DNA of 64,000 nt from Poronia punctata (lineage: Eukaryota > Ascomycota > Sordariomycetes > Xylariales > Xylariaceae). Made by a program: the position numbers and the translations under genes. Under the pieces are notes generated by a model. The model worked only from the letters and a program-made list of their open reading frames with translations. It was not told where the DNA came from and did no database searches. The stretch is taken from assembly GCA_022579005.1 (NCBI GenBank), contig MU401504.1, positions 62,001 through 126,000 on the forward strand. Reading direction: 5' to 3'. Shown here one piece after another: positions 11,659-22,589 of the stretch (position 1 is its first letter; each line of letters begins with the position of its first letter).

Positions 11659-12903
11659 TTAATGGGCATTTCCCTGCCTATTCCTCACCTCATGCACCTC
11701 CCGCCGACAAACTCCCAACTCGCCTTCGAGCTTATCGACCCGGCCTTCGAGGAGGAGGACCCGGCCTTCGAGATGCCGGTTTGCCTTCTTGTGGTGGGAA
11801 GCGGCATACCTAGCCATGTCTCTGTCCTGCAGCACCTTTCCAAGCACCTCGGTGAGGACTTCGAAGCGATCGGGGTCGAACTTCCACAGCTGGTCTTCGC
11901 ACAGTTTTGCCGCGAGAGGGACTAATCTCTCGAGTTTTCTGCGGTCGTCTATGATGGTTTCGAGCGCTTCCTCGAGATCAGCAGCGTTGTAGGTTTCCAG
12001 ATTCTCGGCCTCGGCGATCTTACGCACCAGGGGCTTGAGCCGGTCTATTTCCTTCACTGCCTTTTGGTGTAGGACTCTGTACGCGTCCGAAGGGGCGAGA
12101 TTCCTCCCCGGCTCGCCTTGCGGGACCCGGATACCCCTATCTTCGGGGGGCGCGATGAGGCGGATGTCCGGAACTGGCATCCTATCGGCGGCTCCTACTT
12201 CTCTTCGGCCGCCGTAGTGTGCGTCCCGGGCTGAGGAGGGATTTGGTGACCGATGCGGATTGCTTTGTGGAACTCTCGTCGCCAAGGTCCTTTCTCGGTG
12301 ATAATCTGCCCCGGGATCTTCCACCCGGCGGCGTCGATGATCGACCGTGGCATTTCGGGTGCGAGTGGAGTCTCGGACGAGTATCTCATCGTTTCCGACT
12401 CCCTCGTACACAACGCATCTTCGGTTCTTGTCTCCCCTGCTTCCACCATGTCTAGAGGACGAGCCCATTCCAGGGCCTTGGCGTCTAATCTGTGGTGGAT
12501 GCGAATGAAATGTTTCGTGGGCCGTGCCGAGATTTCTATGGTTGATCCCGGATGGCACATTGTCTTTGAGGGGCACAGGCGGCCTCACCTCTTCGAAAGG
12601 GTATGGCAGGTGGGGGGATGACCTTGTCGCCAAGGGCATTGGGTGCCCTATCATACCCTTGTCGAGGAATGGCGCTTTGGCCATGCTAGATTTGCCCAGA
12701 AATCGTTCCACGCGTGAAGGACGGCTTTCAGATTCATTTCTCGCCTGTGCTCGCCGTCTTTCTTGCCTCGGCTGCTCTCCCGGATGGCCCCGGGACCCCG
12801 CCGCCGGCATAGGGGGAACTGGACCCGCCAGTTGGTAGCGTGGGGCACCGCCGGCCGGCTCCAGGCCGTTATAGCGATGAGATTCCGCCTGCCTTGATGA
12901 CAT
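11659..12903 (-). CDS. Hypothetical protein with C-terminal coiled coil
   Basis: A single uninterrupted frame of 414 codons from ATG 12903 to TAA 11659. I do not recognise the family. The first 270 residues are disordered-looking: Arg, Pro, Ser and Gly-rich, with repeated Arg clusters (HRRRRVED, QERRRAQARNESE). Residues about 275-414 are very different, being charged and Leu-spaced (KAVKEIDRLKPLVRKIAEAE, VLLLEGRVDKLEGELGVCRR), and should form helices and a coiled coil. There is no signal peptide, membrane segment or catalytic motif. GC-rich codon choice and the sharp drop in GC at both ends support real coding sequence. It could be a cytoskeletal, spindle-pole or septum-associated adaptor, but that is only a guess from the coiled coil. 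Confidence 0.7.
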   Translation of the reverse strand: MSSRQAESHRYNGLEPAGGAPRYQLAGPVPPMPAAGSRGHPGEQPRQERRRAQARNESESRPSRVERFLGKSSMAKAPFLDKGMIGHPMPLATRSSPHLPYPFEEVRPPVPLKDNVPSGINHRNLGTAHETFHSHPPQIRRQGPGMGSSSRHGGSRGDKNRRCVVYEGVGNDEILVRDSTRTRNATVDHRRRRVEDPGADYHRERTLATRVPQSNPHRSPNPSSARDAHYGGRREVGAADRMPVPDIRLIAPPEDRGIRVPQGEPGRNLAPSDAYRVLHQKAVKEIDRLKPLVRKIAEAENLETYNAADLEEALETIIDDRRKLERLVPLAAKLCEDQLWKFDPDRFEVLTEVLGKVLQDRDMARYAASHHKKANRHLEGRVLLLEGRVDKLEGELGVCRREVHEVRNRQGNAH

Positions 12904-13268
12904 GGTTGTGACGAAGTTAAGGTGAATGAGTCTAGGTAGGTTACTGTGACTAATAATTCGGGCTTTGGCAGGAATGTATATAGCACGGATGGGGCACAGA
13001 TGTGGGAGGGTATGAGTGTATGAGTGTTATGAGCGTAGATAGGCTTGTGGGAGTGAGAGCAAAGTTGGGCGGGAAATCTATCGCGACATGTTCGTCTTAT
13101 ATATGCGTGAGGTGTGAAGGGCGGCGTTCGAAGGACATTGTGTCTGTTGTTCAGCCACCACCACAATGCACAATGGAAGTAAAGCTTGCTTCATTCACAT
13201 TTACGTTTGAATACCATGGCACTGTTCTCGATTCCCATTGGCAATAAAGCTCATACGATAAAAACAAA

Positions 13269-13301
13269 CCCATTGTTACATTAGGTCAATGAAACAATGG
13301 G
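13269..13301. repeat. Inverted repeat, 9-bp arms
   Basis: CCCATTGTT at 13269-13277 is the exact reverse complement of AACAATGGG at 13293-13301, with a 15-base loop. It lies 278 bases beyond the HEI10 stop codon and could be a transcript-end hairpin or chance. Confidence 0.6.
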
Positions 13302-13315
13302 CTCAATGAACAAAG

Positions 13316-13348
13316 GCCATCAATAGCCATCAATAGCCATCAATAGCC
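13316..13348. repeat. Tandem decamer, three copies
   Basis: The unit GCCATCAATA is repeated three times in tandem and followed by a partial copy. It sits immediately next to the inverted repeat at 13269-13301. Confidence 0.85.
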
Positions 13349-13579
13349 CATCGTCATAGTTGCCCGCCACTGACAACAAATTCTATTTCCCATCCCAATC
13401 CAACCCGCCAACGTCTGCTCAAAGCATGTAAATGGTTTGAAGCACATGCTATTGATGGGCCCAAGCACCATGTGCGCTTGTCGAGATGTTCTCTGAATGC
13501 ATACCAGTAGAAATATTATTAAAGGACGAGGCTGAATCTGCGGGTCGTTGGACTACTACAACACAGTTAATTCTTTGTT

Positions 13580-14993
13580 CTATAGCACCCTTAGTAGGGT
13601 TGTCATCGTCTTGCCTTTGGGCTGTCCGACCTTTACCCCTGAACTCATACGAGCAGTGGGGAAAGTGGCGTTGTTAGTACCTCGAAAGTAGTTGGATGAT
13701 GTATTACCAATCGGGACGCGTGAAGGAACGTGGTTTCGTGGCTGTCTTGGGGTTCCGACAACAAGACCTGGGACTGTTGAGAGGCCGATGCTTGTAGGAT
13801 CGCCGAACCGTTGTCGATGGCTCGAGGGCGTAAGGGGCACATCCGCTTCTTTGGTCAGTCAACTGTCCCGACTGGTAAGCTTCGTGTATACACTCACCTT
13901 GGGCCCCAAATTTCCGTGGCCAGTTACCAACATGGGATGGAATATTTCTGGGTTGCTGATGTTGGAACATACCAGCGTTTTGGCGATGCTCGGGGAGAGG
14001 AACGCCAGATCCGAATTGTCCATATGGCGTATTATCATTATTTTGGATATATTCTTGTTCTTGAGTTTCGGCACCCATGTGGTTATTAATCGGTGGCATA
14101 TGAAGTGTTGACTCTACAGCATCCTCAGCAGCATCCTGGACATGGCCGACCATTGCCTTTCTTTTGAGTTTGTCGTATAGTTCTTGAGTCTGAAGAAGCA
14201 TTCTGTTCTTCTCTTTGTATGTCTGGAGAAGCTCTTCATACTTGTTGCGTAGTTCGTCTCTATCAGTTTCGGCACCTTGAGGAAATGAGCATGGCTAAAG
14301 GCTAGTTGGACTGTAGCATCAACTACTGGCTTCTTACTCCTAAGTTTATGGTGACAGTTGGTAATCTCCGCGTTGGCATCGTTGACGACTTTATCCAGAT
14401 GAACATTTAGACTGGAGTATTTACTTGTGAGCGTCTTGGACATATGCTCTTGGTAAATACTGGCTCGGATCGTCAGCTTATATCTTCAACCTTTTCTTTA
14501 CCGAGGGTGCGGTGTCAATTGGATTGGTGAGCAACAGCATACATTTCTTGAGTGACTTGGTATGCCCAGAAGCTGAGAGCCCTGCTAGCACAATCCATGA
14601 TTACGTTGGGACTCAGACCGCTAAGGACGCTCGTTTTGTAGTCTTCGCTCGGCTTTAGGCTTGTGACGACGGCATCGTCGGGATTAGTTAATTGCGTCCC
14701 GCAAGCTGGACAGGCGATAGGTTGATCACGCTTCTGCGTTGCTAACCCTAGACGAGTAGCACAATCGCCGCAGAATATGTGACTGCGCTAAAAGGTCAAC
14801 ATATGGTACGGGTACGGTATAGACGTCACCTTGATCTATTATGCGACTACACCATTTTCGCGAGGCACGAAAGCATCGTCAAGCAGGAGATACTACCTGG
14901 CAAAGGTACGACTTACTAACAAGTTGTCACAAGGGCGCGAGATCCCAACTCCTTGCGGCACTTGAGTACATTACAATGTAGAGTATGCTCCAT
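13580..14993 (-). CDS. HEI10: HEI10-type RING protein of meiotic crossover
   Basis: Five exons: 14993-14917, 14782-14543, 14459-14338, 14275-13898 and 13848-13580 (361 aa). Introns are 134, 83, 62 and 49 bases, all GT-AG, and all keep one frame. The N-terminus MEHTLHCNVLKCRKEL begins a divergent RING; the first splice rebuilds ALVTTCYHIFCGDCATRLGL, followed by the CPAC pair. After the RING come NPDDAVVTSLKPSEDYKTSV and a coiled-coil segment (DANAEITN, DELRNKYEELLQTYKEKNRM). The Ser/Pro-rich tail contains HRQRFGDPTSIGL, like the conserved C-terminal motif of the family. HEI10/CCNB1IP1 proteins are SUMO/ubiquitin-type E3 ligases on the synaptonemal complex that mark crossover sites. An in-frame upstream ATG at 15062 would add 23 residues; I prefer 14993 because family members usually start just before the first Cys. 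Confidence 0.88.
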
Positions 14994-15366
14994 GTTTGTA
15001 TCATGGGCAGGATGTTTGGTGTCAGGACACTCTAGCACCGGTGGGCAGAGTTTGAGAACCATGATATCTGACGCGAAATATCTGATGTGAAGAGAGAGGG
15101 TATCAAACTAGATAGGAGCGGCTTGGGAGAAAACGAAAATACCAGGCAATGACAGGTGAGTGCTTGTATTGGAAGGTACGCCCACATGGATAGTGCCTGT
15201 CTACGCTGAATAATGATCTAGAATGCTACTAGATAGCGTGTTCTCCAGAGACTCTTGACCCCTAGGAGCTACACTGTCTTGTCTCCTACCTAGGGTTACG
15301 CATGGTCGTGCTTTCTGCCTCGCCCATCTTTACTGAACATTTACACACAAGGGAAGGCGCTTCCAT

Positions 15367-15454
15367 GTAAAGCACATGCGATGCATCGTGGAAATAAATG
15401 TAAAAGTACCATGCATCGCATTCACTGAAAATATGCCATGGAGTAGTGCTTTAC
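15367..15454. repeat. Interrupted palindrome with two nested stems
   Basis: GTAAAGCAC at 15367-15375 pairs with GTGCTTTAC at 15446-15454, and TGCGATGCAT at 15377-15386 pairs with ATGCATCGCA at 15411-15420. The two stems are in nested order, so the arms resemble one longer palindrome with an insertion in the right arm. It could be a small MITE-like remnant or a hairpin RNA. Confidence 0.65.
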
Positions 15455-17231
15455 GTACGCACAATCTACCAGCGACACTTCTAACCACGGAGATTAAGAT
15501 GTAAGTACGGGGACATGCACGTTATATTGATCATCGCCATCAACTACTATATTTCCCTTTGCCATTCATGAGCCACAGAGAGAACTAAGTGGTATCTCTG
15601 GTCGCCATATCGTATTTTCCACCTTGGGAGACCCCTATCTCAAATATGCAAACGCAGTCTATTGGCATAGACCAAGTACAAGATCGTGACATAGGGATTC
15701 TATCATAGGGGGTTCTCACTTTTCACGCGTATGTTTTCCAAAACCCATCACTGCGTCGTGTCATCAACAAAAAGCCCATAGACTAGAGTCTATGAAAAGA
15801 AGAAGCCCGGCATACTTAGGTAATGTTGCTGCTTCGTGACATGCGGGATCTCTCCATAATCTCCCTCCCCCCTTCCCGGCTGTTTGGTTGTGGTTCTTCG
15901 CGCCTGTCTCACCTCTGCATTGGTACTCTTCGGTGGCAAAATTCCAAAGAGCCGGGTTTACCTCTGTGAATTGGAGCAACCGACTACTCGTGTGTATTGG
16001 AGGAGGTCGGTTAGGTTAGGTAAGGCAAGGTAGTATCCAGGTGACCAGGTCGCATAGGTCTGCTCTACCCCTTTGCCTCGGAGAACCTACGATCTGTCTG
16101 CCTGTCAAGTTGTTGGATACCGGCCAATGTAAGAGGCCATAAACGGGCCCACGACTAGATACCCACATCGATGATCGGTGTCTCCATATGCATGTAAGTA
16201 AGTAGGTAGGTAAGTAGACGCATTGACACTTTTTCCCCGCAATATTTTCAGATTGTCGACCCGCTCGGCCATTCATTTAGTTACGTGCACTAGGACGCTG
16301 TATGATGGATTCACCTGTCTGGCAGACTCTCATTATTACTTACTTAGCACTTCATGTTGGGGGCATATATCGCGAAGTGTTTCTTGTTTTTCTATACGGT
16401 TGGGGAAGAGAGGTTAGGTAGGTATAGGAAGACGATTATATAGCCCTTTGGCAAAATAGCAGCTTGCCCTGTCAGTCAGATTCACCTTTCAATTTCTCTC
16501 CTCTCACCTTCCTTGCCCACCCCCAAGATTTCTCCGCACGGTATCACATGCTTGGCAACAACGCCAAGGTCAAGTCTACTAGCTAAAGTCTACCCTATTC
16601 GATCTACCTAGACTAAGTAAAGGACGAAAAGCTACTGCATGCATGGTCCTTATTAATAAAACTAATATGGTCTCCGCTTGAGTGACATCGAAATGCCGCT
16701 CATCGGAAAGCAGTACCGGGGAGCTGACACGTCGACCCAGTATTCCTGCTGTGGGGAGATTCTTCGCGCGCCGGGCCGAAAGTCCATAGTGTGGTGCCCA
16801 CTGCCCACACAAGGTTCGTTTCGGCTTTTCGAACCCAATTGAGAGATGGAGTTGAAACGATAGGTTAGGCAATCTTTTATTTCGTTTCATCACGATCTTA
16901 ATTGCTTTTTTGGTGTTTATTTTTACCTCTCTCTTTTTTTTTTTTTTTTTAAACAAGCGGATTTTTTTGGTGCCACGAGGGGGAAAAACAAAGTTCCAAC
17001 TTTTTGTCTGTTATGCAACGGCAATGCAAGACATCATGATGTTTGTGTGGCTGCCCGTTGCCGTTGCCGTTGCCCAGCCCTTGCACCATGCAAACCACAT
17101 CCATCCATCCCTTTTGTCCTTTCCTACCGTACCCGCCCAAGGTAAGACTAGTAATTACCTAGTCCAACTTAGCGACTGGCTCGCCTAAATAAGCGTTTTG
17201 CTGGGGTAAAACCTGGAGAAAGCCTCCGAGG

Positions 17232-17266
17232 GGGCCACGGGCCACGGGCCACGGGCCACGGGCCAA
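17232..17266. repeat. Tandem heptamer GGGCCAC, five copies
   Basis: Four perfect copies of GGGCCAC are followed by GGGCCAA, inside the gene-poor block. Confidence 0.9.
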
Positions 17267-17918
17267 GGTAATAAGCTCATGTCACTAACTTTTTAAGTTT
17301 TTCGCTTCTTTGATGTTTCTCCCATAGGCCAAGAAAGGGTTCTTTTGAATAGTGTGCCAATCGAGATAATTACACAGGGGAAAAGAAAAGCATTTAGCAT
17401 TTTTGTGTGCTTCAGATGCCGGTGATTTAATCATTTGCGCACCCCATTGCCGTCGACTAACGTTAGTAAAGTAGATGTAAGAACCTTGAATTTTAAATTG
17501 CCGTCGTTTTGCAGCCCCTACAGCTTAGCTTTTTCAACCGCCAATACCTAGTTCTATCTAATACCTAACCTAGTAGAGATACTAACGCAAGGTCTCCCTC
17601 TCTGATCTGTATTATCAAATACCAGTAGGTACTTCATAATAACCTCTTTTTAACAGTCCTTCGGACCTCTGCAACAAAGACCGGACAGCGTATTATTAAG
17701 AAGCGACAATTGAACCATGTCCGTAGAGTAGAAGTACAGTACCTGACATCCTCCCATAAACAAACCAAAAATACTACCCCGCCATCCGAACAGCATGCCT
17801 ACAGTCTTTTGTCCTTTGTCCAACAGGAACCCTAACCCGAACCCCAGATTTTCGGTCTGTCCGCCTGGCGCTGGGGTAAGGTAAGGTAGTACGTACCCGC
17901 CTTGAGGTGTGGACCCCT

Positions 17919-17944
17919 CCCTCTCTCTCTCTCTCTCTCTCTCT
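17919..17944. repeat. (CT)n microsatellite
   Basis: About 26 bases of alternating C and T, followed by a TAGGTTAGGTTAG stretch. Confidence 0.9.
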
Positions 17945-18750
17945 AGGTTAGGTTAGTCAAAAAGGGGGGGCCTGTTGAAACTTGACCCCACCCAGTCTTC
18001 GGATCTGAGGTCCTTGAATGCCAGCACTACAACATGAACACCCACAAACTTTATAACCCCGGACATGCCCGTTTAACTATGTACGTAAGCTAGGATGCTA
18101 AAGTGGCCGGCTGCTCAACAATCTGTATGCATGTAGGATTTTGTGGCTGGTGAAGAACTAATTAACTCTACGGGACTCGATAAATCTTTAGCGAAACTTT
18201 ATCTAGTCTAACCTGGGGTATGTATGTACTTTATGCATTACATGCATTAGTAAGGAACATTCAAAAGTTTCTATTTTGTTTAGACTACATCCTATTAGGT
18301 AGACCAAGAATCTACGTGTACAACAACAGGTGAGGTAGATACTTTACCTAGGTAGGTATCTAAAATAGGAGAAGTCCCTTCCTTGATTCAAAGCATTGAC
18401 CTGCCAACATATCACGCAAAAGAACATTAAAAGACTGCTCCTTACTATGCCTTGACTACCGCAATACCTACAAAACAAAACACAGCTAATGAATGATACA
18501 AGTAGTTTTCTCAGTTATCACAAACCAAACTAACTTAACCTACTATATTATTTCCCAAAACGGTCAAAAGTCAAAGTACCTACTTGCTGCGATCTACACA
18601 GAATAACACGTGGGAGTGAAACCGATTTCCTATTTCCTATTTACTAACTACTAACTACTTTACTAACTACTCACAGTACCTACATACCTACTTCTAACTT
18701 ATGTACAAGTAGAATAAAAGGGGAAACCCCTTACAGATTCAGAGTAGTAC

Positions 18751-18772
18751 CCTAACCTAACCTAACCTAACC
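18751..18772. repeat. (CCTAA)4 array, telomere-like in appearance
   Basis: Four tandem CCTAA units plus CC. Most filamentous ascomycete telomeres are (CCCTAA)n, so this pentamer is not a canonical telomere; it belongs with the abundant CCTAAC/ACCTA words of this block. Confidence 0.8.
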
Positions 18773-19136
18773 ACCCGTTTTTACAAACACTTGCAACACA
18801 TCTACCTATCTCCATCTATACCGGTATAGATCACGATCACGATCATAAACCACAAATCTAAACTACCCTGCCCTACCTACCTTACCTAACCTAACCTTAA
18901 CTCTCCTTCAAAAAAAGAACATCCATCTATCCCCTCTCCCCAAATCTTGGCATATCCTATTCGACTTAGGTACTTGCCTACTTCAGCATACCTAGGTACC
19001 CGTAGTCAAAATTTCAATTCTATCCCCTTCCACCTTCTACGGGCATAAATTACTCATTTCAGCATAGTGTTGCCGCGCCTCTACACGTATTTAATCGTTT
19101 AGTTCATCAAGTCTATATGTGAAAGAAAAACCGGGA

Positions 19137-19153
19137 CCCCCCCCCCCCCCCCC
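19137..19153. repeat. Poly-C run of 17
   Basis: A homopolymer of 17 C, one of several G/C runs of 17-24 bases in the window. Confidence 0.9.
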
Positions 19154-20058
19154 TAAAAAATTTGAATAATATGAGAGAGAGAGGGAAAAGAAGTTGCCCG
19201 TTGCCGCCGGCCCGTAAGCCAGGAACAGGAACAGGAACAGGACCCCCTTTTTTTTTCTCTCTACAAGTACGACTACGATACGGTACATGGATACTCGATT
19301 TTGCTTGCTTGGCGTCTTAAGTAAGTAGATACCTACTGGTTAGTAAGTAAGTAAAGCATGTAGATGAAAGACACACACACACACACAAGGTAAGTAGATA
19401 GAATAGATGGATAGAACAAAAACAAGAATAGAATCCATCATGATGTAGTGAGCAGAGAGGAAGCTTGGTATGAATGATTTGATTTGATTTGATTGTACAA
19501 TATTTTTCATTTTTTCATGGCCCATTACCATTGCCATGGCTGGATGTCTCCACTCCCAGGTTCCTTTCCTTTCCAACCATCCCCGAGATGTTGAAAAAAG
19601 ATGACCAGATAGATACAATACAGATATAGGTATAATGTCTTAACCCTCCCCCAAGGTTAAGAAAAGAAAAAGTAGGTACAAACTTGTACATGATGATGCC
19701 CGTTGACCGTGATGCGCCAACCCATAAAATTCTTTTTTATCTCCCGCCCCTGCCTTGAAAACCCAGCCTAGTCCGTCCTCCCTCATGTTATGCATCGGTT
19801 TCATAATCGTCATCATCGTGATAATTAGGGAACGAGGAAACTGTCGATGGGGATAGGCCCTTGCCCGCATATCGCCTGGCAGGGCCTGTCTACCCACTTT
19901 TTCCTCTTCTCTGCTTTGGTTTCGTATCCCCGGTTCTCCAGGAACCCCAAGTCTATTATACCCCTGACTCCACACCGACAAGGATCCGGATGAATGAAAC
20001 CCCAGAACAAGAAAAATGTTCACGCTAGAAAACTAGCTACCTGTTTTAGGTAGTTTGT

Positions 20059-22589
20059 CTAGTGAACGAAGGGGAAAGCTGTGGCGCCTTCCATGCCCGC
20101 AGAAACGGGCGTCGTGGGGCTCAGCTGCAGGCCGGGGTAGTTACCTCCGCCGTTGTCGCCAAACTGCTGTTGCGTCCAGTCCATCTCGCCAGGGCCGGCC
20201 CAGAGCATGCCGTCGAGGTCCCACAGTCCGTGCTGATCCAACATGCCCATCATGCCGTCGAATCCGTCGGGTTCAAGCCCGATGGGCGACATGTGGATGT
20301 CAGAGCCGTCACTGCCCATGGCGCCAAGCATTGTGTTGCCGTCCTGGCCTGTGATGATCTGCAGATGAGGCGAAAGTGATGCTGCTGCTGCCTGATGCTG
20401 CTGCGCGGCCGCGGCCGCACGTAGGCTGGGCTCCAGCTGGCGAGAAGCCTCGTACATGCGCCAGATGACCTCACGGGACCGGCGGGCAGCCAGTGACCAG
20501 TCTTCCATGGCCTCCATGAGCTCAAGAATGGTCTCGATCTGCTTCTGCCAGTCAGGCATGCGTGGGCTATCCCATTGCCAGAAAATGGAGACTAGTGGGA
20601 TCATGGCGGCCTGGTAGAGGAACCAGACTGCGTTCCACCCAGACATCTGGTTGCGCGTCCATTCGCGAGCAATGTCCTCGATGGTCTGTTTTGCTAGGTC
20701 ACGGCAAGCCTCGATGGCAGCGATGTCATGCTCAGCCGCGTGTGAAGCTCCACTCGAGGCGAGATTCAGTAGCACTGGTCGGTGTAGAAGCATCCGTAGG
20801 TTCTGATACCGCCACTTCATCAGGCAGCGGGCGATGTAAAGCGGCTCCGCGCACGGGTCGCTCGTCCTTAGAAGCCATGGTAGATTGCTATACCAGCTCA
20901 CAAGCTGGCCGTCCAGATTGCAGCGGTCTTCGGTGCGGAGAAGTGGCGAGATGGCCAACATGTCTTGCACTGCCGTTGCAATCTTGCAGAATTTGATGTT
21001 TTCTACCAATGGTAGGATGCCGGCGTGTTGGGCCGAGTCACGACCGGAGCTGAGGCCACTCTCGGGTGACCTCACATTAATGGCGGGGCCCCATCTTCCG
21101 AACGAAGGCCGTCCGAGTGTTGTTGTGGCACAGGTGTCCACATAGAACAAGCTCCACCATGTGCGTCTGCGGGTTTCGGCGGCGGCAATATCAGTGCAGT
21201 TGCCCATAGCCCCTGAAGCTAGACTTTCGCGGTGTAGACCTAGCGCGCTCGCCATTCTGATTGCAGCCCCGATAACGGCGTTGGCCATATTGGGTCGGTT
21301 AATGTAGTGGAGATAGAAGCCCCCTATTAAGGCGAGGGCCTGGACTGTCTCGATGTGGCTGCTACCGAAGGAGTCCATGGGCAGGTATTCCATGGCGCGG
21401 CTGTAGTAGTTCAAGTGGTTGTAATCGTCCGATTTCATGGCAACGATGCTACCCATGGCGAAGACCATGTTGAGCAGAGCCAGCCAAGGAGCGTCGAATC
21501 GTTGCCCTTCCAAGTAGTCGGCTCGGAACGATGCTTCGTCAAGCATAGGTGTGAGGACGTGGACACGCTTAAAGTAGGCATCGATGAGGGTCTGGCCCTT
21601 CCATGACCAGGGGACTCGCTGTGGTTCTTTGGCGTTTGTAACTTTTTGCCTTAGTATGGGGAGGTTGTGTGCCATCTCGACGCTGTTGAGCGGGGGCGTC
21701 AGGGAGTTTCTCAAAGCAGGCTGTACTTTAAGCATGACCATGAGGGCAGCCTTGATAGAGGAAGCACCAAGGTAAGATGCTTGACGATCGACAGAGAGTG
21801 AGAGGGCGTTCACATCGTCGGATTCTACGGGGAGATGGTCGCGTACACGGCGCTCCTCATCCCATTCCGAATCCCTCGAGGGAATCTGTTCTAGTGAGGC
21901 AAGCCCCTCGTCGGAACCGCATAATGTGGGAGAACTGCCGTCGGCCGATGCTGAAGAAGGGTGCATAGGCGGCGAAGGAAGGGCGGTGATGTTGTCGTTT
22001 CCTGGGCGGTCCAGGAGGTTGAGTAGTTCTTGGCGAGGTAGCGGTAATAATGTTTGAATCTCTTGATTGGGGAATAATCTCTTAAGAATAGAGCGGCATT
22101 CTTCTAGAGATTGTGAGAGAGCCTCGAGTGTTCTGCACGTCTTGTGTTAGGTCCGGCTTGTCAAAGCAGAACATATAAAAGGTAAAAACATACTTCCTGG
22201 ATGGAATCACTCTCTGGCGGTGCTTGTCATAGAAACACCTCTTGGGTGCCCTGCTAGAGAGGCACTGGCCACAGGGTTGTTGGCCATCACAACGACTGGA
22301 AGATGGCCCTGTTAGTTCTCTGGTCCGTAATCGTCACGAGTATGACCCCACACTTACATCTTTCTTCGTTTGCATTCGGCACAAGCATGTGGCGTGGTGA
22401 TGCGCTTGGCTGTGCCGTTACCGTTCGTCTTGGTGCTCTCACCAGACTCGGATGATTGTTTGCGAGGAGTTACCCCTTGAACTATCGACGGTTAGGGACC
22501 GAGTCGGGATCTTTTTGGCGTAGAGTGAGAAGAGACTTACAGGTGTGGAACATTCCACCCTGGGCGGGAACGGGAATGCTCGGGGCCAT
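20059..22589 (-). CDS. Zn2Cys6 transcription factor with fungal-specific middle domain
   Basis: Four exons: 22589-22541, 22481-22358, 22295-22194 and 22132-20059 (782 aa). Introns are 59, 62 and 61 bases with GTAAGT or GTATGT donors. Splicing builds a binuclear cluster at residues 50-78 with spacing Cx2Cx6Cx5Cx2Cx8C (ACAECKRRKIRCDGQQPC then GQC), followed by a basic linker and a short predicted coiled coil (TLEALSQSLEECRSILKRLF). The long last exon carries the fungal transcription-factor regulatory domain, with AYFKRVHVLTPMLDEASF, the RRRTWWSLFYVDT motif and MKWRYQNLRMLLHRPVLLNL. The C-terminus is Gln/Gly/Met-rich and acidic, as expected for activation. The cluster and linker recall, from memory only, the cellulose-response regulators CLR-1/ClrA; I do not assign that name. 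It stands alone without a metabolic cluster. Confidence 0.92.

Larger units (their letters stand above)
12904..13579. other. Intergenic stretch with hairpin and tandem decamer
   Basis: It holds the promoter of the coiled-coil protein gene and the 3' flank of HEI10. It contains a 9-bp perfect inverted repeat (13269-13277 against 13293-13301) followed directly by three copies of a 10-base unit. No gene is seen. Confidence 0.5.
14994..20058. other. Gene-poor intergenic block rich in simple repeats
   Basis: About 5 kb without a recognisable gene. It contains an interrupted palindrome (15367-15454), (GGGCCAC)5 at 17232, (CT)n at 17919, (CCTAA)4 at 18751, a 17-base C run at 19137, (AC)n at 19371, and very many AGGTAGGT/ACCTACCT words. 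ORFs here are short and cross the repeats. The 3' flank of the transcription-factor gene is at its right end. Confidence 0.5.

Noticed and set aside
18751..18772. Interstitial telomere
   Set aside because: The unit is CCTAA, not CCCTAA, and there are only four copies; it fits the local ACCTA/CCTAA microsatellite background.
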